Shown: positions 50,002 to 60,304, numbered from the stretch's first letter. The stretch: DNA of 64,000 bases from an uncultured Bacteroidota bacterium (GCA_903851365.1 CAINOB010000038.1:19447-83446); one strand, 5' to 3'. A program made the numbers and translations. The notes: generated from the sequence alone by a model not told the origin.

Positions 50002-52398
50002 TTAAATAGCTGACAGCTTAACTGAAATTGTTTGGCCAGGCTTGGTTTCAACCTTTTTCAGGATTCCCTTGTATCTCAATGTGCATAATCCTCCATTCCT
50101 GGATTGTACAGTGTAGTTATCCAGCTGACTATCTTTCCATACCATGCCGATAACAAAACCTCCGCGAGCAACAAGGCCGCTGATTTTGCCATTCGTCCAG
50201 GCAGCAGGTAAGGCTGGCAGTAGTACGATCTCACCCGTGTGGCTCTGCAGCAGCATCTCAGCAATGCCCGCTGTGGCGCCGAAATTGCCATCGATCTGGA
50301 ATGGCGGATGGAGGTCGAAGAAGTTTGGGCTGGTGCATTTAGTCAGGAGCACATCGATCGCCTTTTTTGAGTTATCCCCATCACCCAAACGAGCCCAGAG
50401 ATTAACCAGCCAGGCGGCGCTCCAGCCGGTATGACCACCCCCGTTGGCAAGTCGGAACTCAAGCGATTTTCGCGCTGCTGCCTGCATTTCAGGAGTTCCG
50501 GAAGTGATTTGCCGTCCCGGATGAAGGGCAAAGAGGTGCGACATGTGCCGGTGACCAGGTTCCGGTTCGGGAAACTCAGCCGGCCACTCCATCAACCGGC
50601 CATCGGAACCGATCTTAGGCAATAACAGGTTCTCACGCGCCTCAATAACTTTTTTTGTGAAAGCATCACTAATGCCCAAAATCTTAGCAGATTCAATGAG
50701 ATTAGTGAATAGATCCCATATCACTTCCTGATCATGAGAGGGCCCCATGGTGAGATATCCCGTACTGCCATCAGGTGCCTTAAAAGCATTTTCAGGAGAA
50801 CTTGCCGGGCCCGATACTAACTTGCCGGATACCGGATCCTTAACCAGCCAGTCGAGGTAAAACTCGGCGGATTCTTTCATTACAGGATAAACTTTCTTCA
50901 GATATAAAAGGTCTCCTGTAAAAGCATAATGTTCCCATAGATGCTGCGCCATCCAGCCTCCCGCACCCAGATGCAATCCCCAGCTAGGCGATTCACCCGG
51001 TGCTGTGAATCCCCAGACATTTGTGATCGGGTGAATCGCCCAGCCATGGGCATGGTAATGAACCTGCGCGGTTCTCCTGCCGGGTTCAACAACCGATTCA
51101 ATCAGATCGGTCAAAGGCATCTGACATTCAGATAAATTGGTCACCTCAACCGGCCAGTAATTCATCTGAACATTGATGTCGGTATGATAATCGCAATTCC
51201 ATGGTGTTTGAATGGAATTCGCCCAAATTCCCTGGAGATTGGCCGGCAAGGATCCAGGCCTTGATGAGGAAATCAGCAAGTAACGTCCGTATTGGAAATA
51301 CAATGCCGCCAGGCCGAGGTCAGATTTGTCAGTCTTAAACCTGAGCAGGCGCCGGTCAGTAGGTACCGTATCAGTATATCCAGCCGGATTCAGGTCGAAA
51401 TTCACACGGTTCATCAGGTTCTGGAAATCACTTTTATGCCTGGCCAACAAATCAGAATAGACTTTCTTGCTTGCGAGATCGATATGCTCAGCAGTGATTT
51501 TTGCGAAATCATTACCCGTATAGGTCGGTGGTTTCAGAAGGTAGTCAGTTGCTGCTGAAAATATCAGGGTTACGGCATCAGCATTTTTTACAACAATCGT
51601 ATTATCCTTTAATTCAACTGTGCCTCCGGTATTCATTGTTTTTAACCGCGCCATCCACTTCATCCCATTCCCGTCGGTACCGTTGTTCATCTGTCCGGTC
51701 ATCACCAGCTGCCCGTCTTTTACCGTTGTTGAAAACCGCTCGGGCCGGTTGAGGGTTCCGGCAAAACTGATGCTTCCTTTTTTATCAGCAGTTAAACGAA
51801 CAATTAATACCTGATCAGGATAACTCGCAAATACCTCGCGTTTATAACTGATTCCGTTTTGCAGATAATGTACCCTTACAACAGCATCTGTCATATCCAG
51901 CTCACGATAATATTCTGACCAATTTGATTTTGTTCCGAAATCCAGCCAAAGATCACCCAGAGTCTGAAAACATCCGAATGGAACATTTGCTCCATTGCCG
52001 CTTCCTGAACCAGCTCCCTTGCAAACCTGCGTTTTTTCAGCCAACTGGTGAGCTTCTTTGTATTTTCCCTTGAAGAGAAGTGAGCGGATCGAATCGAGAT
52101 ATTGAAAAGAAATCGGATTGTCATTATCCGTTGGGGAACCTGACCACAGCGATTTTTCATTGAGCTGAATCCGCTCCTTATTAACGTCTCCGAAAACCAT
52201 GGCTCCAATACTGCTGTTCCCGATTGGTAGCGCCTTGAGCCATTCGACATCATTGTTCCATCCATTCTTGCCATCAGCTATTGAGGCATCGGCCGGCACG
52301 GTATACCAGAGCCGCAGGTTTTGATCTTTCCTGACCTGATCGTTTCTGAATCCGAAAACAATAACTAACAGGCTGATAAGCAATAGTTTGTATTTCAT
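50002..52398 (-). CDS. GH95 glycoside hydrolase, alpha-1,2-L-fucosidase type
   Basis: This is an inverting enzyme of 798 residues. A short signal peptide precedes the N-terminal beta-sandwich (LPIGNSSIGAMVFGDV, RIQLNEKSLWSGSP), and the (alpha/alpha)6 barrel shows NLQGIWANSIQTPWNCDYH, NVQMNYWPVEVTNLSECQ and DGNFGATAGIAEMLLQS. Members usually remove terminal alpha-1,2-fucose (some act on L-galactose). It is the first gene of the operon with the three-domain GH29 enzyme; together they suit stepwise defucosylation of mucin-, milk- or algal-type glycans. Confidence 0.94.
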   Translation of the reverse strand: MKYKLLLISLLVIVFGFRNDQVRKDQNLRLWYTVPADASIADGKNGWNNDVEWLKALPIGNSSIGAMVFGDVNKERIQLNEKSLWSGSPTDNDNPISFQYLDSIRSLLFKGKYKEAHQLAEKTQVCKGAGSGSGNGANVPFGCFQTLGDLWLDFGTKSNWSEYYRELDMTDAVVRVHYLQNGISYKREVFASYPDQVLIVRLTADKKGSISFAGTLNRPERFSTTVKDGQLVMTGQMNNGTDGNGMKWMARLKTMNTGGTVELKDNTIVVKNADAVTLIFSAATDYLLKPPTYTGNDFAKITAEHIDLASKKVYSDLLARHKSDFQNLMNRVNFDLNPAGYTDTVPTDRRLLRFKTDKSDLGLAALYFQYGRYLLISSSRPGSLPANLQGIWANSIQTPWNCDYHTDINVQMNYWPVEVTNLSECQMPLTDLIESVVEPGRRTAQVHYHAHGWAIHPITNVWGFTAPGESPSWGLHLGAGGWMAQHLWEHYAFTGDLLYLKKVYPVMKESAEFYLDWLVKDPVSGKLVSGPASSPENAFKAPDGSTGYLTMGPSHDQEVIWDLFTNLIESAKILGISDAFTKKVIEARENLLLPKIGSDGRLMEWPAEFPEPEPGHRHMSHLFALHPGRQITSGTPEMQAAARKSLEFRLANGGGHTGWSAAWLVNLWARLGDGDNSKKAIDVLLTKCTSPNFFDLHPPFQIDGNFGATAGIAEMLLQSHTGEIVLLPALPAAWTNGKISGLVARGGFVIGMVWKDSQLDNYTVQSRNGGLCTLRYKGILKKVETKPGQTISVKLSAI

Positions 52399-52454
52399 GG
52401 TTTTCTGCGTTTTGAGAACCTTATATTACTGATTTTCGGATAATGTTGCAACCA

Positions 52455-55400
52455 TTAGTATACTGCTATGATAATGACATTGCCAAACTTAACTTCGTTG
52501 CCAATGATGGCGCGATAACGGTAAATTCCCTGAGCCAGATAAGCCTTGAACGGAATAGTCCTGGATTCGCCGGCTCCGATATACCCGTCAAATACCCGCG
52601 AGATAAGTTCACCGCTTGCAGTGTATAGGTCGAGTGTTGCTTGCGAACCTACATCAACAGCGATTCTGAAGCTAACCGGTCCAGGTGATGGATTTGGATA
52701 GACGTTCAGAGTGAATCCGGGATTAAAATCAAGTGTAGCCCTGGCCGGATTTGGCGACAGGCTGAAGTTGGAATTTTCTTCGCTGAAGAATGCTTTTACT
52801 TCCTTGGTTCCGGCTTCAAGGATTCCAGTGGTTGTTGTTTCAATCATGCTCATGGTAATGTTGGCAACCAGGTCCTTGCCTGTTACTACAACCGGAATAA
52901 GCGAATTGTTGGAAGGATCTGTCAGCAATTGGCCTTCAACATAGAAAGTCGCGGTATTTGCCGCCTTGACTTTACCCGCCAGGGCTGCTCCGCCTTGGAT
53001 TGTTGCTGTCAGGGTAACCAGATCGCTGTAATGAGTGAAGGTCTTTTTATTTACGGTGAGGTCGGTATTGAGTCCTTTCACGAAAATGTCGGCTTTCGTA
53101 TATGCAGTGTCGTTAACCGTATAGTTGTTAATATCAGCACCTCCAAGAATGAAGCCAGTTCCCGTCACAATTTTGTCGGTTCCGGCATCGGGAGTATCAA
53201 AGGAGGCAATTCCACCGACAAGATTTACTGACTCACCGCTGATGACACCACCCAATGACCGGGTCAGAATTTCAGCATCGGTAGTTCCGTCGTAAACTTT
53301 GCTGGAGACTGTGAAAATTCCAATCAGCGGCTTCGAAGTTATAATTCCGAAATCGATTGTTTCAAAAGTGATAAGGTAGTTATTTCCATTGTTTCCATCT
53401 GATACACTGCCTGTAGGGGTCAGTCTTTTCCCAGCTCCGATATTCTTGTCTGCGTAAGTCTGAATAAATGCACTTGCGTCGTTTTCAACCAGATCTGGAA
53501 TTATGGAAGGTGTTTTGGAAGACTGGGTATTTCCGTTGTAAACTTTTAAATCTGGAACTGCAGCAACAGTGATGGCTTTTTGAGTAATTGATGCCTTGGC
53601 GGTAATTGCACTCTTAAACGAATACTTCTGAGCATCAGGCCCCGTGATCTTAATTCCGTCAACGATTACCATTTTATCCGTACCAACATTTTTGTTCTCA
53701 AAAGTTGCCTGGGTATAAGTCACCTTGATAGAATCTTCGGGCAAATGGTTATCTGTTATCAGGATGGAAGCCTGGGTATTACCATCATAAACCTTATCGA
53801 AGGCAGTAAGGGTTATAATCAGATCAATAGGCTTGATCTTAACAGTCAGGAGGGCTTCGGAGCTTGTGTCAGGAGGAGTACATAGTCCGCCAACAATCAG
53901 TCGATATTTGTATCCGTTCATCGAGGCGGCTGGTGATGCCAGCATTAATGAATCGGTTAAAGCACCTGTGTATACGCCGGAATCACTGATATTGGTGAAC
54001 CCATTTCCATCATTCACCTGCCATTGATAGGTGAGGTTGTTTCCAACAGCTTTCACACCGAATCCTGCCGATTCCGGATAAGTGACAATCTGATCTTTCG
54101 GTGATGATATTACCAGAGTGGCTGAACTGATTTCAACAGATGCCGTGGTCTTGAATTCATTGCACCCACCCCAGGCTGCGATGGTATAGGTTACCAGATA
54201 AATTCCAGTCTTACTTGTAGATGGGGTTATTTTACCTGTCGATGCATTGATCGATAATCCATCAGGTGACGAAGTGAAGGTGCCTCCGGTTGTCCCAGTG
54301 ATCGAAACATCCGCAGAGGAGGAGGCCGGGCAGAATGGCGAACCCGGATAGGTGATTTTGGCGTCAGATTCTTTGTTCACTAGAATAAAGGCTGATTTTT
54401 TACTGCTTCCGCAATCTGTTGGTATAGTGTATGTTATAGTATATGTTCCGGCGCCAACCGAAGCAGGGTTAAAGGTGTTTCCTGTTATTCCCGGACCGCT
54501 GAATGTTCCGCCCGCTGGTGTGGCTGTCAGGGTAATGGCTGACGAACTGCTGCACAGAGGAGCTATCGGGCTTATCACGATTGTGGGCTGTGCAATGATG
54601 GTGATGGGCACTCCGATTGGTTTGGCACACTGATTATCGTCAGGGGTAAAGTTATAAGTATACGTTCCGGCATAAGCAGTATTGATGGTTGCAGGATACC
54701 ATTTCCCCGTGATGCCATTCAATGAATGAGTTGGTAAGGTGGGGCCTGCTGAATTCTGGCAGACAGTGCCGATCGGATCAAAGGTCGGAGTAACTGCCTG
54801 AGTAATGGCTACCTCCATGGTCGTTTGCTGGCTTCCCTGGCCAGGATCCGGCGTAAAAGTAAACGTGAAGGATCCGACACTTAAGGTGCTCACGGTTGCC
54901 GGTGCCCATGTTCCCGCAATACCGTTCTTCGAAACTACAGGTAGTGTGGCTGGTGCTGAATTTTGACAGAACGGACCCATCGGGTCAAATAACGGCGTAC
55001 CTAATTGGTTGATTGTTATATCCATCGTCGTGGAGGTAGCACATTGACCAGCATCTGGAGTAAACCTATAGGTTGTTTTTCCAATAGTGGATGTATTGAC
55101 CATCGCCGGATCCCAGGTTCCTGTAAAGCCGTTTAAGGAAGTAGTTGGAAGTATCTGCGGAGTGGAATTTAACCAGAAAGGACCAAGCTGGCTGAAAGTT
55201 GGTGATACCTGATACACGACCTGAATATCAACGGTAACAGGATTGCTTCCCTGATTGGCTTCCGGAGTAAAGGTATACCTGAATGTCCCGATAGCTGAGG
55301 TACTGATCTCTGTTGGGGTCCAGGTTCCGACAATGCCATTGTTGGAAATTGCCGGCAAAGCAGTCGGGGTGGAGTTCAGACAGAATGGCCCGATTGTATT

Positions 55401-58400
55401 GAATGTTGGCACACCCACCGATTTTACTTCGATGGTCATCGAAATACTGGATGCGCACTGACCGCCATCAGGCTTGAAGAGGTAGTCGGTTTTTCCAATG
55501 GCTGCAGTGTTGATAACAGATGGAGTCCATGTTCCGGTGATGTCATTGATGGATTTCAATGGCAGTGCTGGAGCAGAGTAATTCAAAACCAACGGACCGA
55601 TAGGATCGAACACAGGAGCTACCAATGGAAGAATCTGGATTTCGATTTCAACCGGTAAGGTTCCCTGAGAATTGGTCGGGTTAAAAGTGTATCGATAGGT
55701 ACCGATAGTTGAGGTGTTGATGGTTGCCGGATTCCATGTTCCTGCAATATTGTTCGTAGATATCAGTGGCAATTTAGGAGGTGTGGAGTTATTGCATAAT
55801 GGTCCGATCGGATCAAAAATTGGCGTGCCCAGTGGAATGACGGTAATTTCCATCGTTGCTGTTGCTGCACATTGACCGTAGTCGGCTCTGAATGAATACG
55901 TCGTTGCTCCGATAGTCCCTGTGTCAATGGTAGCCGGTGTCCATACACCGGTTATTCCGTTTGTTGAAACCGATGGAAGCACCGGAGGTGTTGCGTTCTG
56001 CCACAGTGGACCAATAGAGGAGAAAGTTGGAGTGATCTGCGGAACGATTGCGATATTGGTCGTTACAGGCAGACATCCCTGACCAGGATCCGGAGTGAAA
56101 ATAAATGGGAAGGTACCCACTGTTGAAGTATTGACCTGTGACGGGTTCCAGCTGCCAGTGATGCCATTTTTGGAAACTGATGGCAACGGTTGTGGAATAA
56201 TATTCAGACAATAAGGACCGATTGCGTCGAATACAGCTGTTATCAGTGGTTTAACCAGTATGCTAATAGTTTTGGTTGAAGCGCAATAACCGGATGCCGG
56301 AGTAAACAGGTAGGTTCTGATACCGGCAACAGAAGTTTGGATCGTAGCAGGATTCCATGTTCCTGGAATCATGTTTTTGGACGTAGTAGGCAATGCCTGA
56401 GCAACAGAATTCTGCCAAAGTGGAGCTATTGAATCAAAATCAGGTACGAATTGCGGAGTTACCAGAATATCAATTGATACTGAGGTGCTTCCCTGATTTT
56501 CATTCGGAGTGAACTTGAAGTGAAATAGGCCCTCAGCTGACGTGAGAATCGTATCCGGAACCCAGGTACCCGTAATGTTGTTGATTGAGGTATGAGGCAA
56601 TTTGGGTGGTGTGGAATTGATGCAAAGCGGACCCATGGCATTGAATGTCGGGGTACTCACGGTTTTTATCTCGATCTGCTTAGTAACCACGGCTGCACAC
56701 TGACCTGCATCAGGATTGAAAATAAAGCTGTTTATACCGGGTCTGGTGGTCTCAATAAAATCAGGATCCCATTTTCCGGTTATGCCGTTTATTGAAGTTC
56801 CGGGCAACTGCGGTGGAACTGCGTTCACCCATAGCTCGCTGGCCAGATTGAAGGATGGTTCAACCAGTGGGTAAATCTGAATATCCATTGTTTTCTGGAT
56901 ACCGCCTTGTCCCGCATTTGGTGTGAAGGTATATCTGAAAGTTCCAGCCGTTGATGTGTTTATTACTGCAGGATACCAGGTACCGGTAATGTTATTGGCA
57001 GAAACTGTTGGCAGGGCAGGAGCTGTTGAGGTGGTACAGAATGGACCCATCGGATCAAATACCGGTGTAACCATTGGATTTACGACAATCCTGATCGAAT
57101 CCTTTGTAGCGCACTGTCCCTCGTCAGGTGTAAAAGTGTAGGTCGTGGTTGCAATATTCGCAGTGTTTATCGTCGCTGGCAGCCATTTACCTGTAATTCC
57201 ATTGGCAGAGGTACCCGGTAATGCCGGAGCTGTTGAATTCTGCCACAGAGGTCCGATTGCTGTTAATGCAGGTTTGACAATTGGATTAATGACGATATTG
57301 ATATCATCGACCGCATTGGAGCAGCTACCGTCATTGCCCAGGCCCACGCCTTTAAGGGTAAGTTTAACTGTTCCGGCAGCCAGGTCGGCAATCCCCGGGG
57401 TATATGCGGGGTTAAGCTGACTGGTGAAATTGAATGCCCCATCACCACTCGTTGTCCATTCGAGTGTTGCATAATCTGAGGCGGTGGCTTCATTCAGGAT
57501 TACGGAACTTCCATTGCAGATTGAACGATCGGCACCGGCAAAAACAATTGCCGGAGGAACAATATCAACGGTTCCTGTTTCAATGGTTTCACATCTGTTG
57601 CCATTGCTTTGTGCCGCTTTCAGCGTATAAGTGCCCGGATTCATGGTCCAGGTGACCTCGATTTCACTGCCATAGATAGGCGCTCCATTCTTGTCGACAT
57701 CGGTAAATGGAGTTCCTTCTGGTTTCGATAAAGCTATCGTATCTCCTGTAGTATTGGCAAGTTTCCATCTGATGGTTGAGTTTTGCTCCCCGTTTATTCG
57801 GTAGGTTCGCAAAGCGCCTTTGCAGACTTTATCAGGGACATAAACCTCCTGAGCTGAAGCGATGGAATTTTTAAGGTAAATTCTTGAACTCCGGGGCAAC
57901 GGATTAACAGTTAAGCTCACCGTATTCGAAGAATCTTTTGAGTTGCCGCTGAGATCGGTTATTTCAACAACAGTGTATCCAGTGGTAACTTTCGGATTGA
58001 CCGGAATTTCATAAGGATTTTTGTCTGCACCCAAACCAGAGTATTCCTGGAAGGTCGTTCCATCCTTGTTCTTAGCCTGGAGCCTGATGCTCCAGGGTGC
58101 ATTCCCGGTAAATGCTACTTTGAGACTAGCCGATTCGCCACTGCAGATCTCCAGAGGGGACATTGCAAGAATCGCGGTAGGACCTCCCGGAAGCACTTCA
58201 ACTTTACCGATCTCGATGTTGTTTGAGCATCCAGTCTGATAGGCGGTAACTTTGAAGAAGTAGGTTCCTGGTTTCAGCCAGGTGACTTTCACGGATGGGC
58301 CTGTATTTATCCCTTGCAGGAAGAATGCTGCGTCCGCAGGACAGTTGCCTGGCACAGTTGCAAAGTTTATCCCGGTGACTTCGTTGTATAAATCCCAGCT

Positions 58401-58547
58401 GTAAGAATCTCCGGTAACTCCGACCGCACTTAGCTGAGTTGTTTCAAACGCATGCGCAGTATTCGTCTGGGCCACAGCATTAGCCATGGTCACTACTGCC
58501 AGTATCACCAGCAGCATCAGACGGAATATGTGTTTATGCGTTTTCAA
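52455..58547 (-). CDS. Giant T9SS-exported surface protein with 13 exact 69-residue repeats
   Basis: The 2030 residues hold a signal peptide (1-27), Ig/PKD-like domains (30-425), thirteen tandem repeats of exactly 69 residues (426-1322) with the core NGITGTW-P-ATI, further Ig-like domains, three MBG/YDG domains (FDKVYDGNTQ, LKVYNGNTQ, SKVYDGTTD), another Ig-like domain and a T9SS type A C-terminal sorting domain (VYPNPSPGPVSF through YRAIIGNEVKF). It is probably anchored on or released from the cell surface as an adhesin or filament. The start is TTG at 58547: an in-frame TGA lies three codons upstream and the TTG gives a proper signal peptide with a basic n-region. It ends in the usual KFGNVIIIAV style of a T9SS domain. 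Confidence 0.88.
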   Translation of the reverse strand: MKTHKHIFRLMLLVILAVVTMANAVAQTNTAHAFETTQLSAVGVTGDSYSWDLYNEVTGINFATVPGNCPADAAFFLQGINTGPSVKVTWLKPGTYFFKVTAYQTGCSNNIEIGKVEVLPGGPTAILAMSPLEICSGESASLKVAFTGNAPWSIRLQAKNKDGTTFQEYSGLGADKNPYEIPVNPKVTTGYTVVEITDLSGNSKDSSNTVSLTVNPLPRSSRIYLKNSIASAQEVYVPDKVCKGALRTYRINGEQNSTIRWKLANTTGDTIALSKPEGTPFTDVDKNGAPIYGSEIEVTWTMNPGTYTLKAAQSNGNRCETIETGTVDIVPPAIVFAGADRSICNGSSVILNEATASDYATLEWTTSGDGAFNFTSQLNPAYTPGIADLAAGTVKLTLKGVGLGNDGSCSNAVDDINIVINPIVKPALTAIGPLWQNSTAPALPGTSANGITGKWLPATINTANIATTTYTFTPDEGQCATKDSIRIVVNPMVTPVFDPMGPFCTTSTAPALPTVSANNITGTWYPAVINTSTAGTFRYTFTPNAGQGGIQKTMDIQIYPLVEPSFNLASELWVNAVPPQLPGTSINGITGKWDPDFIETTRPGINSFIFNPDAGQCAAVVTKQIEIKTVSTPTFNAMGPLCINSTPPKLPHTSINNITGTWVPDTILTSAEGLFHFKFTPNENQGSTSVSIDILVTPQFVPDFDSIAPLWQNSVAQALPTTSKNMIPGTWNPATIQTSVAGIRTYLFTPASGYCASTKTISILVKPLITAVFDAIGPYCLNIIPQPLPSVSKNGITGSWNPSQVNTSTVGTFPFIFTPDPGQGCLPVTTNIAIVPQITPTFSSIGPLWQNATPPVLPSVSTNGITGVWTPATIDTGTIGATTYSFRADYGQCAATATMEITVIPLGTPIFDPIGPLCNNSTPPKLPLISTNNIAGTWNPATINTSTIGTYRYTFNPTNSQGTLPVEIEIQILPLVAPVFDPIGPLVLNYSAPALPLKSINDITGTWTPSVINTAAIGKTDYLFKPDGGQCASSISMTIEVKSVGVPTFNTIGPFCLNSTPTALPAISNNGIVGTWTPTEISTSAIGTFRYTFTPEANQGSNPVTVDIQVVYQVSPTFSQLGPFWLNSTPQILPTTSLNGFTGTWDPAMVNTSTIGKTTYRFTPDAGQCATSTTMDITINQLGTPLFDPMGPFCQNSAPATLPVVSKNGIAGTWAPATVSTLSVGSFTFTFTPDPGQGSQQTTMEVAITQAVTPTFDPIGTVCQNSAGPTLPTHSLNGITGKWYPATINTAYAGTYTYNFTPDDNQCAKPIGVPITIIAQPTIVISPIAPLCSSSSAITLTATPAGGTFSGPGITGNTFNPASVGAGTYTITYTIPTDCGSSKKSAFILVNKESDAKITYPGSPFCPASSSADVSITGTTGGTFTSSPDGLSINASTGKITPSTSKTGIYLVTYTIAAWGGCNEFKTTASVEISSATLVISSPKDQIVTYPESAGFGVKAVGNNLTYQWQVNDGNGFTNISDSGVYTGALTDSLMLASPAASMNGYKYRLIVGGLCTPPDTSSEALLTVKIKPIDLIITLTAFDKVYDGNTQASILITDNHLPEDSIKVTYTQATFENKNVGTDKMVIVDGIKITGPDAQKYSFKSAITAKASITQKAITVAAVPDLKVYNGNTQSSKTPSIIPDLVENDASAFIQTYADKNIGAGKRLTPTGSVSDGNNGNNYLITFETIDFGIITSKPLIGIFTVSSKVYDGTTDAEILTRSLGGVISGESVNLVGGIASFDTPDAGTDKIVTGTGFILGGADINNYTVNDTAYTKADIFVKGLNTDLTVNKKTFTHYSDLVTLTATIQGGAALAGKVKAANTATFYVEGQLLTDPSNNSLIPVVVTGKDLVANITMSMIETTTTGILEAGTKEVKAFFSEENSNFSLSPNPARATLDFNPGFTLNVYPNPSPGPVSFRIAVDVGSQATLDLYTASGELISRVFDGYIGAGESRTIPFKAYLAQGIYRYRAIIGNEVKFGNVIIIAVY
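54582..57272 (-). repeat. Thirteen 207-bp coding repeats of the giant surface protein
   Basis: Each unit is 69 codons with no insertions or deletions. Odd units have Trp or Val at position 10 and Cys at 54; even units have Cys at 10 and Gly at 54; unit 13 has Cys at both. DNA identity between units is modest, so the array is old or under selection for length. Confidence 0.92.
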
Positions 58548-58624
58548 TAGAAGTCATATTATCAAGTACTTACAAGCAATTGTTTCCTTAAAGTTCAGGC
58601 ATGACCTGCCCAGTACATGTTCTT

Positions 58625-58662
58625 GCGTATGTACGTGTGCGTAGGCGCGTGCGTGCGCGCGA
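58625..58662. other. Alternating purine-pyrimidine tract, Z-DNA candidate
   Basis: Twenty bases of strict alternation (58625-58644) are followed by one break at 58645 and 17 more alternating G/C-rich bases (58646-58662, rich in GCGTGCGTGCGCGCG). It lies about 80-115 bp upstream of the giant gene start. Confidence 0.7.
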
Positions 58663-58978
58663 AAGCGAAAGTGCGCATACACAACTAGGTGAATGCACAT
58701 GTAACTCGCTCCGCGGTTTCCCTCGGGAGTGTATCTGTATCAACTTATAAGCGCATGGTCACGGTCAAATGTTTATTACACATGAACCCAATGCCGCAGA
58801 ACAGTAAATAACATCTCTGTTTGCGGATTCGCTTTAATATGGACCCGTATAATGGGCAGGATCATTGAACAAACTGATAGCGCAATGCCATTGGCTCAGT
58901 TCGCACAATTGGTGTTACAGGTCGTTTACAGGCAGGCTATGCTGTATGACCTTTGCTTTCATCACAACCCACCAGCCC

Positions 58979-59007
58979 CCTCTGTCCGGTATGATTCCGG
59001 ACGGAGG
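58979..59007. other. GC-rich hairpin downstream of the 356-residue protein gene
   Basis: CCTCTGTCCGG (58979-58989) pairs with CCGGACGGAGG (58997-59007) with one G-U type mismatch and a 7-nt loop. There is no T-run on the minus-strand side, so it is more likely an mRNA-stabilising or attenuating hairpin than a simple terminator. Confidence 0.5.
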
Positions 59008-59070
59008 GTACCTAGGGTATGAAAAAGCAAATCAGTTTATGCCAAATATTTGGCAGGAATATATTGGCTA

Positions 59071-60141
59071 TTATTTTTTATTGCCAGGCAGGAATGCGGC
59101 AGGAGTAACAGCGGTAACAGCAGGACGAGGTTTAATGGTCTGAAGTGCAATGTCCATCTGGTCTGCAGCAAGTGGGAAAGTGACAACAGCAGGTGCGGAA
59201 CCGTCAGCCAGGTTGTTGACAACATCCCAGTCACCAACGGCATTCTGACCGTCTACTGCAAGAGTGATATTTTCTGCAGCCAAACCTTCAAAATTGTTAT
59301 GTGTAACCACAACTTTAACATAAATGGATACACCCAAAGAAACGTCCAAAACAGTTGGGTCGGCTACTACAGGAGTAGTTGCAGCATTCCATACGGTTGT
59401 ACCGCTCCATGGCGTGGTGGCAGGATTATCATAAGTCCAGGTAACAACAGCAGTTTCAACTGCGTCTAATCCCAGGACTGCCAGGGTAGGAGTCCATGTA
59501 CCGGTAAAATTGGCAGCAACAACTTCAAAGTATAGGGTATTTGTACCAAAATCATAATTAACAGTTCCACCTGAATAGACTGCACTTCTAACGATATCAG
59601 CACATTGGTCCTCAGTGGCGCCATATGCAAGAACTGCTTTGGTGGCATCTTCAACGTTTTTCACATCAACAATGAAAGCCTTGATTGGCTGGATTTCCCA
59701 AGCATTGAAGTTGTCGGCACATCCGGCTGCGGGAGCAGTATAATGAGCGGCGACAAATGTTGGGGTAGTTCCAGGAACTGTGCCGTTTAGGGTAGCATCT
59801 GACCAGGTAATTGAAACCTGATTAGCTGCAGCGCCTGTACCATAGTTGGCACTCGTGGTGATCAGATTACCAGCAGCAACAGTCAACTGGGTTCCAAGGT
59901 TATTTGTGGTTGTACCTGCTGTGGTTGAGATAAAATTGGCATCCTTGGTTGCCCAGAAGAGGAAATTACCTCCGGCGGGGGTTCCGGTAGCTTCATAGGT
60001 ATAGGGCTTACCTGCAATCGGGTGACCTGCATCATCAGTCAGACTAACAGGACGAGGAACTGAATTGTGAATAGCTTGTTGACCATTAACGGTAACTGCG
60101 GCAAATACTGCCAATGCGATGAGTAAAAATTGCTTTTTCAT
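59071..60141 (-). CDS. Secreted protein of unknown function
   Basis: I do not recognise this 356-residue protein. It has a clear signal peptide (MKKQFLLIALAVFAAVTVNGQ), is rich in Thr, Ala, Val and Asn, has almost no charge clusters, and has two cysteines in similar settings (GCADNF and QCADIV) that might pair. The predicted strands (YFEVVAANFTGTWTPTL, SIYVKVVVTHNNFEGLAAENITLAV) suggest a beta-rich surface or filament protein. It ends LPGNKK without a T9SS sorting domain. It lies between two very large surface-protein genes on the same strand. Confidence 0.7.
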   Translation of the reverse strand: MKKQFLLIALAVFAAVTVNGQQAIHNSVPRPVSLTDDAGHPIAGKPYTYEATGTPAGGNFLFWATKDANFISTTAGTTTNNLGTQLTVAAGNLITTSANYGTGAAANQVSITWSDATLNGTVPGTTPTFVAAHYTAPAAGCADNFNAWEIQPIKAFIVDVKNVEDATKAVLAYGATEDQCADIVRSAVYSGGTVNYDFGTNTLYFEVVAANFTGTWTPTLAVLGLDAVETAVVTWTYDNPATTPWSGTTVWNAATTPVVADPTVLDVSLGVSIYVKVVVTHNNFEGLAAENITLAVDGQNAVGDWDVVNNLADGSAPAVVTFPLAADQMDIALQTIKPRPAVTAVTPAAFLPGNKK

Positions 60142-60304
60142 TTTGTAAAAATTTTGAGATAAAAAATTTGTGATAAGAAATTGTAATAAGAAATTTGTTT
60201 GTGCTTAAACTGATTGGTAATTGTTTTTTAATAGGTGTGTTTGCTGTTTCTGTCCACCCAAATAGGGTAGGCTGGGTTTTGGATTTTTTGTCAGGCAGAG
60301 GGTT

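Larger units (their letters stand above)
58548..59070. other. 523-bp intergenic region upstream of the giant protein gene
   Basis: It contains an alternating purine-pyrimidine tract (58625-58662), a GC-rich hairpin (58979-59007) and otherwise mixed sequence. No open frame with coding character and no tRNA-like cloverleaf was seen. The leader of the giant gene must lie here. Confidence 0.55.

Noticed and set aside
54582..57272. Tandem DNA duplication or assembly artefact in the giant gene
   Set aside because: The 207-bp units have diverged clearly in sequence while keeping the frame and length, which an assembly duplication would not show.
58865..59143. 92-codon open frame in the large intergenic region
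   Set aside because: It overlaps the 3' end of the 356-residue protein gene on the other strand, has a poor composition and no likely start signal.
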